From Chloroflexota bacterium (GTDB lineage: Bacteria > Chloroflexota > Dehalococcoidia > Lucifugimonadales > Australimonadaceae), in assembly GCA_009838965.1 (NCBI GenBank), contig VXQP01000104.1, positions 1-64,000 on the forward strand: DNA of 64,000 nt, given 5' to 3'. The notes under the pieces are model-generated. The model was not told the origin of the DNA. It saw only the letters and a list, made by a program, of their open reading frames with translations, and did no database searches. Shown here piece after piece: positions 27,116-34,457 of the stretch (within the stretch, counting starts at the first letter, position 1; the number at the start of each line of letters is the position of its first letter). Both the position numbers and the translations under genes were made by a program.

Positions 27116-28144
27116 CTACTGCAAAGGCAGCGGCGGCTGCAGCCACGCGCCCGTCGTGTTGACCTCTATCCGGGTGATCCACTTCACCCACTCGAACCCG
27201 CGCTTCCCCGGCACCACCAGGCGCACCGGCGCGCCGTGACCGTGCGACAGCCGTTCGCCGCCGACGTGCGTTGCGAGCAGCAGCCCTTCCGCATGCCGGA
27301 GGCCGAAGCGGCGGTAGTACCCCGTCGCCGACGTAACCGTGATGCTTGCCGCCGAGGTCTGGGGACGCGCCCGCTCCAGCAACTCCCCGAGCCGTACGCC
27401 GCGCCACGTCTGCGTCGAGTGCCACCCGCCCGTGCAGTCGAGCACCACGGTCTCCTCTTCCGTGCCCGTCACGTCGTCGTATCTGATGGTCTGCGGAGCG
27501 TCGACCGCGCCGTCTATCGTGAGCGTCCACGTCTCGCGGTCGATCGGTTCGAGCCTGTCGTTCAGCCACGACGTGGTGGGGAAGGCGTTGCCCGTGAAGT
27601 CGCCCGCCGCGTAGGAGCCGGTGAACCGTTTGGCCTGCGCGATGCCCGTCACGCCGTCGATCCGCGCCCCGACCTGCCACAGCACCGTGCCCGCGAGCGC
27701 CAGCCCGCCCAGCCGCAGCACGGAGCGCCGCTCGGCCCAGTAGCGCGGGCGCAGCAGTTTCCGGTAACGCGCCAGGTGCCACACGATCATCGGCACGATG
27801 AGGAATACGAGCAGCGCGTGCCACGTCATGCCGGATGAGCCGAGGTAGGAGAACCGCCCGATGTGCGACCACGCCACGCCCAGCATGATGTCGGTCAGCA
27901 GGAGTGAGAGCGCCCCCACCGCCACCCAGTCCTGGCCCGTCCATGCGCCCCAGCGCCGCTTGAGTGGCCGGAGCAGGTTCGGCACCTTCCACACCAGCAC
28001 TGCCACCACCGCCAGCCCTGCCGCGCGGTGTGCGCTCGTCTGCCACGCCTGCTCCGGCTCAGCCGCGACGAATGCGTAGTAGCCCGTCACGACCGAGCCG
28101 GTGGCGATCAGCAGGATGAACATGTTTGCCCACGGATGCTTCAT
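27116..28144 (-). CDS. Cytochrome-b-like membrane domain fused to a sulfite-oxidase-fold molybdopterin domain
   Basis: This 342-residue protein has four membrane helices in its first 125 residues, with several His (39, 94, 109, 123) that could bind heme b. A tether of about 40 residues leads to a sulfite-oxidase-type molybdopterin domain. The molybdenum-ligand Cys is in VVLDCTGGWHS (Cys237), followed by WRGVRLGELL and a HGHGAPVRLVVPG motif. The arrangement resembles YedY/MsrP with YedZ, or other membrane-linked oxidoreductases, but in one chain. No Tat signal is seen, because the domain follows membrane helices. The physiological substrate is unknown. Confidence 0.85.
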   Translation of the reverse strand: MKHPWANMFILLIATGSVVTGYYAFVAAEPEQAWQTSAHRAAGLAVVAVLVWKVPNLLRPLKRRWGAWTGQDWVAVGALSLLLTDIMLGVAWSHIGRFSYLGSSGMTWHALLVFLIVPMIVWHLARYRKLLRPRYWAERRSVLRLGGLALAGTVLWQVGARIDGVTGIAQAKRFTGSYAAGDFTGNAFPTTSWLNDRLEPIDRETWTLTIDGAVDAPQTIRYDDVTGTEEETVVLDCTGGWHSTQTWRGVRLGELLERARPQTSAASITVTSATGYYRRFGLRHAEGLLLATHVGGERLSHGHGAPVRLVVPGKRGFEWVKWITRIEVNTTGAWLQPPLPLQ

Positions 28145-28233
28145 CGCGCGCTCGCCTGCCTACCGACTATGGTACGCCCGCCGCGCCGGTATGGCTCTTC
28201 CCGCTGCCCCGCGTGCAGTGTGCCAACCGCTGC

Positions 28234-28239
28234 TAGAAT
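28234..28239 (+). promoter_or_regulatory. Extended -10 box of dcd
   Basis: TGCTAGAAT gives an extended -10 (TAGAAT) with the start site about 23 nt before the dcd ATG. No -35 box is clear. Confidence 0.45.
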
Positions 28240-28268
28240 AGCGCGCGCTATACCGGGAAGAGGGGCAG

Positions 28269-28862
28269 ATGACGGTTCTGAGCGACCGGACGATACGTGA
28301 GGAGTTGAAGAGCGGGAACATCGTGATAGACCCGCTCATGGAGGGCTGCATCCAGCCCGCCAGCGTCGATCTCCACCTCGGACGCAGTTTCCTCGTGTTC
28401 CGGAATAACCACGTGCCGTTCATAGACGTTCGCGCGATGAACGAGACGCTCACAGAGCAGGTCACCGTGGGCGATGACGTGCCCTTCATGCTCCACCCCG
28501 GTGAGTTCGTGCTCGGCAGCACCCTCGAGCACGTCGAGGTGCCCGCGGACCTCGTGGCGCGGCTCGAGGGCAAGAGCTCGCTCGGGCGGGTGGGACTGCT
28601 CATCCACTCGACCGCGGGCTACGTCGACCCCGGCTGGAAGGGACGCCTGACGCTGGAGCTGAGCAATGTCTCCAACCTCCCCATCACGCTCTACTACCGC
28701 ATGAAGATCGGCCAGATATCGTTCCTGCGCCTCTCCACTCCGGCGGAGCGCCTCTACGGCTCGGCTGAGCTCGGCTCCAAGTACCAGGGCCAGCAGGAAC
28801 CCACGCCCAGCCGCATCCAGATGGACTTCGATCCGTCCCCCGGTGCCCCGCCTTCCTCCTGA
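28269..28862 (+). CDS. dcd: dCTP deaminase
   Basis: This 197-residue trimeric enzyme deaminates dCTP to dUTP, or to dUMP if bifunctional. The core motif EGKSSLGRVGLLIHSTAGYVDPGWKG is present in part, with the catalytic Glu in RLTLELSN, and the C-terminal RLYGSAELGSKYQGQ closes over the triphosphate. The N-terminus MTVLSDRTIREEL is typical. The monofunctional and bifunctional (DCD-DUT) forms cannot be told apart by eye. It lies just upstream of the riboflavin genes but has its own promoter-like box. Confidence 0.93.
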   Translation: MTVLSDRTIREELKSGNIVIDPLMEGCIQPASVDLHLGRSFLVFRNNHVPFIDVRAMNETLTEQVTVGDDVPFMLHPGEFVLGSTLEHVEVPADLVARLEGKSSLGRVGLLIHSTAGYVDPGWKGRLTLELSNVSNLPITLYYRMKIGQISFLRLSTPAERLYGSAELGSKYQGQQEPTPSRIQMDFDPSPGAPPSS

Positions 28863-28880
28863 GACGCCCCGTTATACTTA

Positions 28881-28914
28881 CCTCTGAGGCCCGAATGTAC
28901 GGCAGCCTCGGAGG
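28881..28914 (+). promoter_or_regulatory. Hairpin that pairs the ribD ribosome binding site
   Basis: cctctgaggc (28881-28890) can pair with gcctcggagg (28905-28914) over ten positions with one wobble. The second arm contains the GGAGG used by ribD. A TATACT box at 28873-28878 would start transcription within the first arm, which weakens the case. No conserved FMN-riboswitch core is visible in this 63-nt gap. Confidence 0.25.
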
Positions 28915-28925
28915 GATGTCGCGCC

Positions 28926-30014
28926 GTGACCGCCACGGACCACATGCAGCGGGCCGTCGAACTCGCCCGTGAGGCGGTTGGGAACACCAGTCCCAACCCG
29001 CCCGTTGGCGCGGTGCTCGTTCGCGACGGACGCGTCGTTGGCGAGGGGCGCACCCAGCCTCCCGGCGGCCTGCACGCCGAGGCCGAAGCGCTCCGCATGG
29101 CCGGCGATGCCGCTCGCGGCGCAGACCTCTACGTCACCCTCGAGCCGTGCGCGCACCACGGTCGGACCCCACCCTGCGCTGATGCGCTCGTCGAGGCGGG
29201 AGTCGCGTCGGTGCATGTCGCCGCGATGGACCCCGCGCCGCACACTGCAGGCCGGGGCGTCGAACACCTGCGCGAGGCGGGCATCCCCGTGACCGTCGAC
29301 GGCGGCTCATCGGAGGCACAGCAGCTCGTTGAGGCGTTCGCGAAGCACATCAACACCGGCTTGCCGTTCGTGGTAGCGAAGTTCGCCATGAGCCTGGACG
29401 GCAAGATAGCCGCCCGCTCCGGCGACTCCCGCTGGATTTCGAACGAGACTTCGCGGCGGGAGGCGCACCGCCTGCGTGCGGAAGCCGACGCCGTCATGGT
29501 CGGCATCGGCACGGCGCTTGCCGACGACCCTCTCCTGACCGTGCGCGACGCTCCGCTGCCTGCTCGCGGCCAGCCGCTCCGCGTCGTCGTGGACAGCGCA
29601 GGACGCCTCCCCGCGAGCGCCGCCATGCTCACTGAAGAAGGCACGACGCTCCTCGCAGTGGCCTCGGCAGAGGCAGCCCGTGCCGTCGAGGCGCTTGGCG
29701 CGGAGACTATCGCGGCTCCCGGAGTGGATGGCCGCACCGACCTGCCCCAACTGCTCGCGGAACTCGGTGCGCGGGACGTGATGTCGCTTCTCGTGGAGGG
29801 CGGGGCTGCGCTCCATGGGGCGCTGTTCGAAAGCGGACTCGTCGACAAGGTCGTCGCGTTCATCGCGCCGGTCGTCATCGGCGGGGACGGCGTGCCCGGC
29901 CCCATCGGCGGTGCGGGAGCCGAGCGCATGGCCGACGCACTGCGTCTCCGCGATGTAACGTACACGGAGCTGGACGGCGATATGATGGTCGTCGGCTACC
30001 CCGCTCGGGAGTGA
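28926..30014 (+). CDS. ribD: Bifunctional riboflavin deaminase/reductase
   Basis: RibD carries out the second and third steps of riboflavin synthesis. The 362-residue protein has an N-terminal zinc deaminase with GGLHAEAEAL and EPCAHHGRTPPCADAL supplying the His, Glu and Cys residues. A C-terminal reductase domain from about residue 148 contains KFAMSLDGKIA, GIGTALADDPLLTVR and LLVEGGAALHGALF. The start is GTG after GGAGGG. It overlaps the following gene's region and heads the ribD-E-BA-H cluster. Confidence 0.95.
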   Translation: MTATDHMQRAVELAREAVGNTSPNPPVGAVLVRDGRVVGEGRTQPPGGLHAEAEALRMAGDAARGADLYVTLEPCAHHGRTPPCADALVEAGVASVHVAAMDPAPHTAGRGVEHLREAGIPVTVDGGSSEAQQLVEAFAKHINTGLPFVVAKFAMSLDGKIAARSGDSRWISNETSRREAHRLRAEADAVMVGIGTALADDPLLTVRDAPLPARGQPLRVVVDSAGRLPASAAMLTEEGTTLLAVASAEAARAVEALGAETIAAPGVDGRTDLPQLLAELGARDVMSLLVEGGAALHGALFESGLVDKVVAFIAPVVIGGDGVPGPIGGAGAERMADALRLRDVTYTELDGDMMVVGYPARE

Positions 30015-30022
30015 GAACCCGG

Positions 30023-30616
30023 ATGTTCACAGGCATCGTAGAAGAGGTTGGAGAAGTAGTGGAGACCGCTCCGCACCGCCTGCGCATCGCGGGCGGCTCA
30101 GTCATGGACGCGCTCGCCGTGAGCGACTCCATCGCCGTCAACGGCGTCTGCCTCACCGTGACCGAGCGCACGGACAGCGAGTTCGCCGTAGATGTCGTGG
30201 AAGAGACGCTCTCCCGCACCAACCTCGGCGACCTCGCACCCGGCGGAACGGTCAACCTGGAGCGTGCGCTTACTCCTTCGTCCCGGATGGGCGGCCACGT
30301 TGTGCAGGGCCACATTGACGGCACCGGCGAGGTCGTCTCATTCGGTGGCCAACCGGAAGAACGTGTGCTGCGCATCGATCTTTCGGCGGAACTTGCGCGC
30401 TACGTGGTCGAGAAAGGCTTCGTTGCGTTGGACGGTATCAGCCTCACCGTAGCCTCGCAGGAAGGAGCCGGGTTCTCGGTCGCCGTGATACCGTATACGA
30501 TGCAGCACACCGTGCTGCGGGTGAGAAAACCCGGCGACCGAGTTAACATCGAGGTTGATATCCTCGCGAAGTATGTAGAGCGTCTCACGGCCTCCCAGGC
30601 GCTCGGCGGGAGATGA
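30023..30616 (+). CDS. ribE: Riboflavin synthase alpha subunit
   Basis: This 197-residue enzyme dismutates two lumazine molecules into riboflavin. It has two lumazine-binding repeats, each with a VNG/DG-CLTV-like core: [13 protein letters not shown] in the first and [13 protein letters not shown] in the second, followed by EETLSRTNL and [13 protein letters not shown]. The ATG giving [10 protein letters not shown] is used because this N-terminus is needed for catalysis in the family; an in-frame GTG at 30011 would overlap ribD. It is four nt before ribBA. Confidence 0.95.
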   Translation: MFTGIVEEVGEVVETAPHRLRIAGGSVMDALAVSDSIAVNGVCLTVTERTDSEFAVDVVEETLSRTNLGDLAPGGTVNLERALTPSSRMGGHVVQGHIDGTGEVVSFGGQPEERVLRIDLSAELARYVVEKGFVALDGISLTVASQEGAGFSVAVIPYTMQHTVLRVRKPGDRVNIEVDILAKYVERLTASQALGGR

Positions 30617-30620
30617 TTGC

Positions 30621-31838
30621 ATGCCGGTCATCAGTGTTGAACAGGCGATAGAGGACTTCCGCACCGGCAAACTCGTCATCATCGTGGACGACGAGGACCG
30701 GGAGAACGAGGGAGACTTCGCCATCGCCGCCTCGTGGGTCACGCCGGAGGCCATCAACCTCATGGCGACGCACGGACGCGGGCTCATCTGCGCCCCGATG
30801 ACTGGTGAACGCCTGCGGGAGCTCGACCTCGACATGATGGTCGAGCGCAACACCTCCAAGCACACCACCGCCTTCACCGTCTCCGTGGACATAGACAATG
30901 GCGGCACCGGCATCTCCGTGCACGACCGCGCAGCCACCGTGAAAGCGCTCATCGAGCCCGGCACGAAGCCGTCCGACCTCGCGCGGCCAGGCCACATCTT
31001 CCCCCTCCGTGCCCAACCGGGCGGCGTCCTGGTCCGCGCGGGGCAGACCGAGGCCAGCGTCGACCTCGCCCGCATGGCCGGGCTCCCGCCGGGCGCGGTC
31101 GTCTGCGAGATCATGAACGCCGACGGAACGATGGCCCGTATGCCGCAGCTGGAGGAGGTCTCCCGCGAACTCGATATCGACATCGTCACCATCGCCGATA
31201 TCATCGCCTACCGCCTCGAACACGAGCGCCTCGTCGAGCGCGTCGCCGAGGCCAGGCTCCCGACCCAGTACGGCACCGCCCGCGCCTTCGCCTACCGCTC
31301 CTCCGTCGACTCGGCGGAGCACGTTGCGCTCGTGTTCGGCAACGTCCGCACCAAGCAGCCCGTCCTCGTGCGCGTGCACAGCGAGTGCCTCACCGGCGAC
31401 GTGTTCGGCAGCCTGCGGTGCGACTGCGGCGTGCAGCGCGAGATCGCGATAAAGGCCATCGCGGAGGCGGGCCGCGGCGTCTTCCTCTACATGCGCCAGG
31501 AAGGGCGCGGCATCGGCCTACACAACAAGATCAAGGCGTACGCCCTGCAGGACAACGGGGCCGACACTGTAGAAGCGAACCGCCAGCTCGGCTTCCCGCC
31601 GGACCTCCGCCACTACGGCGTCGGCGCGCAGATCCTCGTGGACCTCGGCGTCCGTAACATGCGCCTCATGACCAACAACCCCAAGAAGGTTGTCGGCCTG
31701 GAGAGCTACGGCCTCTCCATCGAAGAGCGCGTGCCCATCGTCGTCGAGGCCAACGAGGAGAACGAGTTCTACCTGCGGACGAAGCAGGAACTCCTCGGCC
31801 ATCTCCTCGACCCGCACAACGCCGACCCGGCGGAGTGA
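30621..31838 (+). CDS. ribBA: 3,4-dihydroxy-2-butanone-4-phosphate synthase / GTP cyclohydrolase II
   Basis: This bifunctional 405-residue protein supplies both precursors for riboflavin. The N-terminal RibB domain has [22 protein letters not shown] and [10 protein letters not shown]. The C-terminal RibA domain begins near residue 205 and has zinc ligands in [17 protein letters not shown] and the catalytic [14 protein letters not shown]. Both active sites appear complete. It follows ribE with a four-nt gap. Confidence 0.96.
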   Translation: MPVISVEQAIEDFRTGKLVIIVDDEDRENEGDFAIAASWVTPEAINLMATHGRGLICAPMTGERLRELDLDMMVERNTSKHTTAFTVSVDIDNGGTGISVHDRAATVKALIEPGTKPSDLARPGHIFPLRAQPGGVLVRAGQTEASVDLARMAGLPPGAVVCEIMNADGTMARMPQLEEVSRELDIDIVTIADIIAYRLEHERLVERVAEARLPTQYGTARAFAYRSSVDSAEHVALVFGNVRTKQPVLVRVHSECLTGDVFGSLRCDCGVQREIAIKAIAEAGRGVFLYMRQEGRGIGLHNKIKAYALQDNGADTVEANRQLGFPPDLRHYGVGAQILVDLGVRNMRLMTNNPKKVVGLESYGLSIEERVPIVVEANEENEFYLRTKQELLGHLLDPHNADPAE

Positions 31839-31869
31839 ACCAACCCCCCACGACGGACGCGCAGCAGGC

Positions 31870-31875
31870 TAGAAT
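31870..31875 (+). promoter_or_regulatory. -10 hexamer just before ribH
   Basis: TAGAAT ends six nt before the ribH ATG, without an intervening ribosome binding site. It could start a leaderless ribH transcript separate from the upstream rib genes. Confidence 0.4.
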
Positions 31876-31881
31876 ACCTGC

Positions 31882-32370
31882 ATGGCCTTGGAGATCAGTG
31901 GAAGTCTCGACGCGCAGGGGCTGCGGCTCGGCATCATCGTTGCGCAGTTCAACGAGGCGCTGACCTCCCGGCTGCTGCGCGGCGCCCGTGAGGCTGCCGC
32001 CCGCCACGGCGTGAAGGAAGACGCGCTCGCCGTCGTCCACGTCCCCGGCTCATTCGAACTCCCGCAGGCCGCGGAGCGGATGGCGCGCAGCGGCGCATGG
32101 GACGCTCTCGTCGCCCTCGGCTGCGTCATTCGCGGCGAGACCGCCCACTTCGACTTCGTCGCCGCCGAGGCCGCACGAGGCATCGCTCAGGTCGCGCGCG
32201 AGACCGGTGTGCCCGTCGCCTTCGGCGTGCTCACGACCAACAACACCGACCAGGCCCTGGCCCGCTCCGGCGGCGCGCAGGGCAACCGGGGTTTCGACGC
32301 GGTCGAGGCCGCCATCAAGATGGCGAGCGTCCACCGCCAGCTGAGCGCGGCGGCGTCTGACAAGGAGTAA
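31882..32370 (+). CDS. ribH: 6,7-dimethyl-8-ribityllumazine synthase
   Basis: RibH condenses the two RibBA-derived precursors to lumazine and usually forms pentamers or 60-mers. The 162-residue protein shows VAQFNEALTSRLL, HVPGSFELPQAAE, GCVIRGETAHFDFV with the catalytic His, and FGVLTTNNTDQALARSG. The C-terminal NRGFDAVEAAIKM is normal. It lies 43 nt after ribBA and 10 nt before the YqeY gene. Confidence 0.96.
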   Translation: MALEISGSLDAQGLRLGIIVAQFNEALTSRLLRGAREAAARHGVKEDALAVVHVPGSFELPQAAERMARSGAWDALVALGCVIRGETAHFDFVAAEAARGIAQVARETGVPVAFGVLTTNNTDQALARSGGAQGNRGFDAVEAAIKMASVHRQLSAAASDKE

Positions 32371-32380
32371 GACAGACCCG

Positions 32381-32833
32381 ATGTCCATCACGGAACAACT
32401 CGTCGAAGACCTGAAGACCGCCATGAAGGCGCAGGACGAGGTCACGAAGGGCGCGATTCGCCTGATCCGCGCCGCCGTCAAGAACGCCGAGATCGAGAAG
32501 GGCGGCGAACTCGACGACGAGGCTGCACTGGAGGTGCTCGGCCGCATGGCGAAGCAGCACCGCGACAGCATCGCCGCCTACCGCCAGCACGGGCGCGAGG
32601 ACCTCGCGGCGCAGGAGGAAGCGGAGCTGGCCGTCGTCTCCCGCTACCTGCCGGAGCAGATGGGCGAGGACGAGATACGCGCGCTCGCGCAGCAGGTCGT
32701 GGCCGAGTTGGGTGCGTCCGGCCCCGGCGACCGCGGCAAGGTGATGGGCAGGCTCATGCCCCAGCTCAAGGGGCGTGCCGACGGCAGCGCAGTCAATCGC
32801 ATCGTCGGCGAACTGCTGGGGCAGGGGGCCTGA
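32381..32833 (+). CDS. yqeY: GatB/YqeY domain protein
   Basis: This 150-residue protein is a stand-alone YqeY, related to the tRNA-binding tail domain of GatB. It has the [27 protein letters not shown]-like N-terminus (in part), a helical middle and a C-terminal [24 protein letters not shown]. Its role in bacteria is not settled; it is thought to bind tRNA. It overlaps the purQ start by one base, so the genes are coupled. Confidence 0.92.
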   Translation: MSITEQLVEDLKTAMKAQDEVTKGAIRLIRAAVKNAEIEKGGELDDEAALEVLGRMAKQHRDSIAAYRQHGREDLAAQEEAELAVVSRYLPEQMGEDEIRALAQQVVAELGASGPGDRGKVMGRLMPQLKGRADGSAVNRIVGELLGQGA

Positions 32834-33552
32834 TGACTGCTTCCTACGGCGTTATCGTCTTTCCCGGCACCTGGTCCGACGCCGATTGGCGCGACGCCAT
32901 CGAGGGCGTGCTCGGCGCGCATACCGAGTACGTCTTTCACAAGGAGACTGACGTCTCGCGGTTCGACTGTCTCGTCATCCCCGGCGGCTTCTCCTACGGC
33001 GACTACCTGCGGCCCGGCGCCATCGCCCGCTTCTCTCCCGTGATGCGCGCGCTCTCCGAGTTCGCCGCGGCGGGCGGCCCTGTGATCGGCAGCTGCAACG
33101 GCTTCCAGGTGCTCTGCGAGTCCGGCCTGCTCCCCGGCGCACTCATGCGCAACGCCAGCCTGGAGTTCCGCTGCCAGCCGCAGCACCTCAAGGTGGAGCG
33201 CGTTGCCGCCCCGTTCACCTCCCTCATGCGCGAGGGCGAGGTGCTCGCGATTCCCGTCTCCCACGGCGACGGCAACTACTACGCGGACGCCGAAACCCTC
33301 ACCCGCATCGAAGCGAACGGCCAGATCGCCTTCCGCTACTGCGACGAGGCCGGGGCTGTGACGCTCGAGGCCAACCCCAACGGCTCGCTCGACAACATCG
33401 CGGGGGTGACGAACGAGGCCGGGAACGTGCTGGGGCTCATGCCGCACCCGGAGCGGGTTGTGGAAGAGGCGCTGGGTGGCACGGACGGCCTCCGCATCCT
33501 GCTGTCGATCGACGAGGCGCTCCACGAGCGCTCCCATAGTGTCAGCGCATAG
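32833..33552 (+). CDS. purQ: Phosphoribosylformylglycinamidine synthase, glutaminase subunit
   Basis: PurQ hydrolyses glutamine and passes ammonia to PurL in the fourth step of purine synthesis. The 239-residue class I amidotransferase has the nucleophile in GSCNGFQVL (Cys88), the oxyanion region [16 protein letters not shown] and the His-Glu dyad in MPHPERV. No purS gene is present immediately upstream, although the small PurL in this cluster needs PurS. Two membrane-protein genes separate purQ from purL. Confidence 0.94.
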   Translation: MTASYGVIVFPGTWSDADWRDAIEGVLGAHTEYVFHKETDVSRFDCLVIPGGFSYGDYLRPGAIARFSPVMRALSEFAAAGGPVIGSCNGFQVLCESGLLPGALMRNASLEFRCQPQHLKVERVAAPFTSLMREGEVLAIPVSHGDGNYYADAETLTRIEANGQIAFRYCDEAGAVTLEANPNGSLDNIAGVTNEAGNVLGLMPHPERVVEEALGGTDGLRILLSIDEALHERSHSVSA

Positions 33553-33996
33553 ATGAGCCTCGGTATCCTGCTCGCTATCGTGGCCACGCTCGGGTGGGGA
33601 GCGGGCGACGTGTTCGTCCGGCGAGCGATGTTCGCCGTGTCCCCTGAGCTCGTGGTCGTCGTGGTCGTGGGGATGGTGGCGGCCGTGCTGGGTATCGTGG
33701 CCGTCTCGACCGAGGGGGTTGCGGCGTTCGGCAGTGTCGAGTTGGCCGCCTTGGGCACCATAGCGGTGATGGGGGCATTGGCCTGGGTTACCGGCAACCT
33801 CTTCTACTTCCACGGATTGAGGCGCGCGGGGGTGACCCTCGCTGCGCCCATTCTGGGAGCAGCGCCGCTCTTTGCCATCGCGCTCGCCGTGGTCTTTGCC
33901 GGGGAGCGTCCGAACCTGCTGACGGTGGTCGGCGCGTTCGTCGTAGTGATCGGAGTAGCCGTCATCCTCACGGACCGCAACCGGGTGCTGCGGTGA
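33553..33996 (+). CDS. Half-size EamA-domain membrane protein (first of pair)
   Basis: This 147-residue protein has five hydrophobic helices and one EamA repeat. The end of the repeat, LRRAGVTLAAPILGAAPLFAIALAVVFAGERP (in part), is typical of drug/metabolite transporters. Standard EamA transporters have two repeats in one chain, so this is half of one. It starts immediately after the purQ stop and overlaps its partner by four bases. It probably forms a heterodimer with that partner, by analogy with paired small multidrug-resistance proteins. The substrate is unknown. Confidence 0.8.
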   Translation: MSLGILLAIVATLGWGAGDVFVRRAMFAVSPELVVVVVVGMVAAVLGIVAVSTEGVAAFGSVELAALGTIAVMGALAWVTGNLFYFHGLRRAGVTLAAPILGAAPLFAIALAVVFAGERPNLLTVVGAFVVVIGVAVILTDRNRVLR

Positions 33997-34457
33997 GCGC
34001 CATGGCCGGGAATCCGGATACCCGCCGTATCACGATCGGTCTCGTGTTCACGGTGCTCGCGATGCTCTCGTTCGTGACGGTCGGCCTGCTGGCGAACCAT
34101 CTCGTGGACAGGGGAAACCCGCCGGTGGTCGTCGCGTCCTACGAGGCGCTGTTCGGTCTCGCGCTAACCCTGGGGATCAGGGCGCGCGGGTTGCGTTCGG
34201 GCCGTTCTCCGGTTGGTTCCGGGTTGGGATGGATGCTCGGGGCCGGCGTCCTGTTCGCGCTGGCATCCGGCAGCTTCTACACGGCGCTCGCTCGGTTAGA
34301 CTACAGCGTTGCCGCCCCCATCACCGGGGCCGTGCCGCTCGTCTCATACGTGTTCGTGCTGCTGCTTCTGCGCGGCTATGAACGCCTGACGCTGCGGGTG
34401 GTGTTCGGCGCGACGCTCGTGGTCGCCGGAGTAGGTCTCATAGGAGTCGCCAACTGA
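33993..34457 (+). CDS. Half-size EamA-domain membrane protein (second of pair)
   Basis: This 154-residue protein is a second single-repeat EamA protein with five helices. It has the repeat end YTALARLDYSVAAPITGAVPLVSYVFVLLL in part. The start is GTG overlapping the previous stop (GTGA); an ATG at 34002 is possible. Its last base overlaps the purL start region. Positive charges cluster after helix 2 here, whereas the partner has few, which fits opposite membrane orientation, but this needs a proper topology prediction. Confidence 0.78.
   Translation: MSAMAGNPDTRRITIGLVFTVLAMLSFVTVGLLANHLVDRGNPPVVVASYEALFGLALTLGIRARGLRSGRSPVGSGLGWMLGAGVLFALASGSFYTALARLDYSVAAPITGAVPLVSYVFVLLLLRGYERLTLRVVFGATLVVAGVGLIGVAN

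Noticed and set aside
28863-28925. FMN riboswitch before ribD
   Set aside because: The 63-nt gap is too short and lacks conserved RFN sequence blocks.
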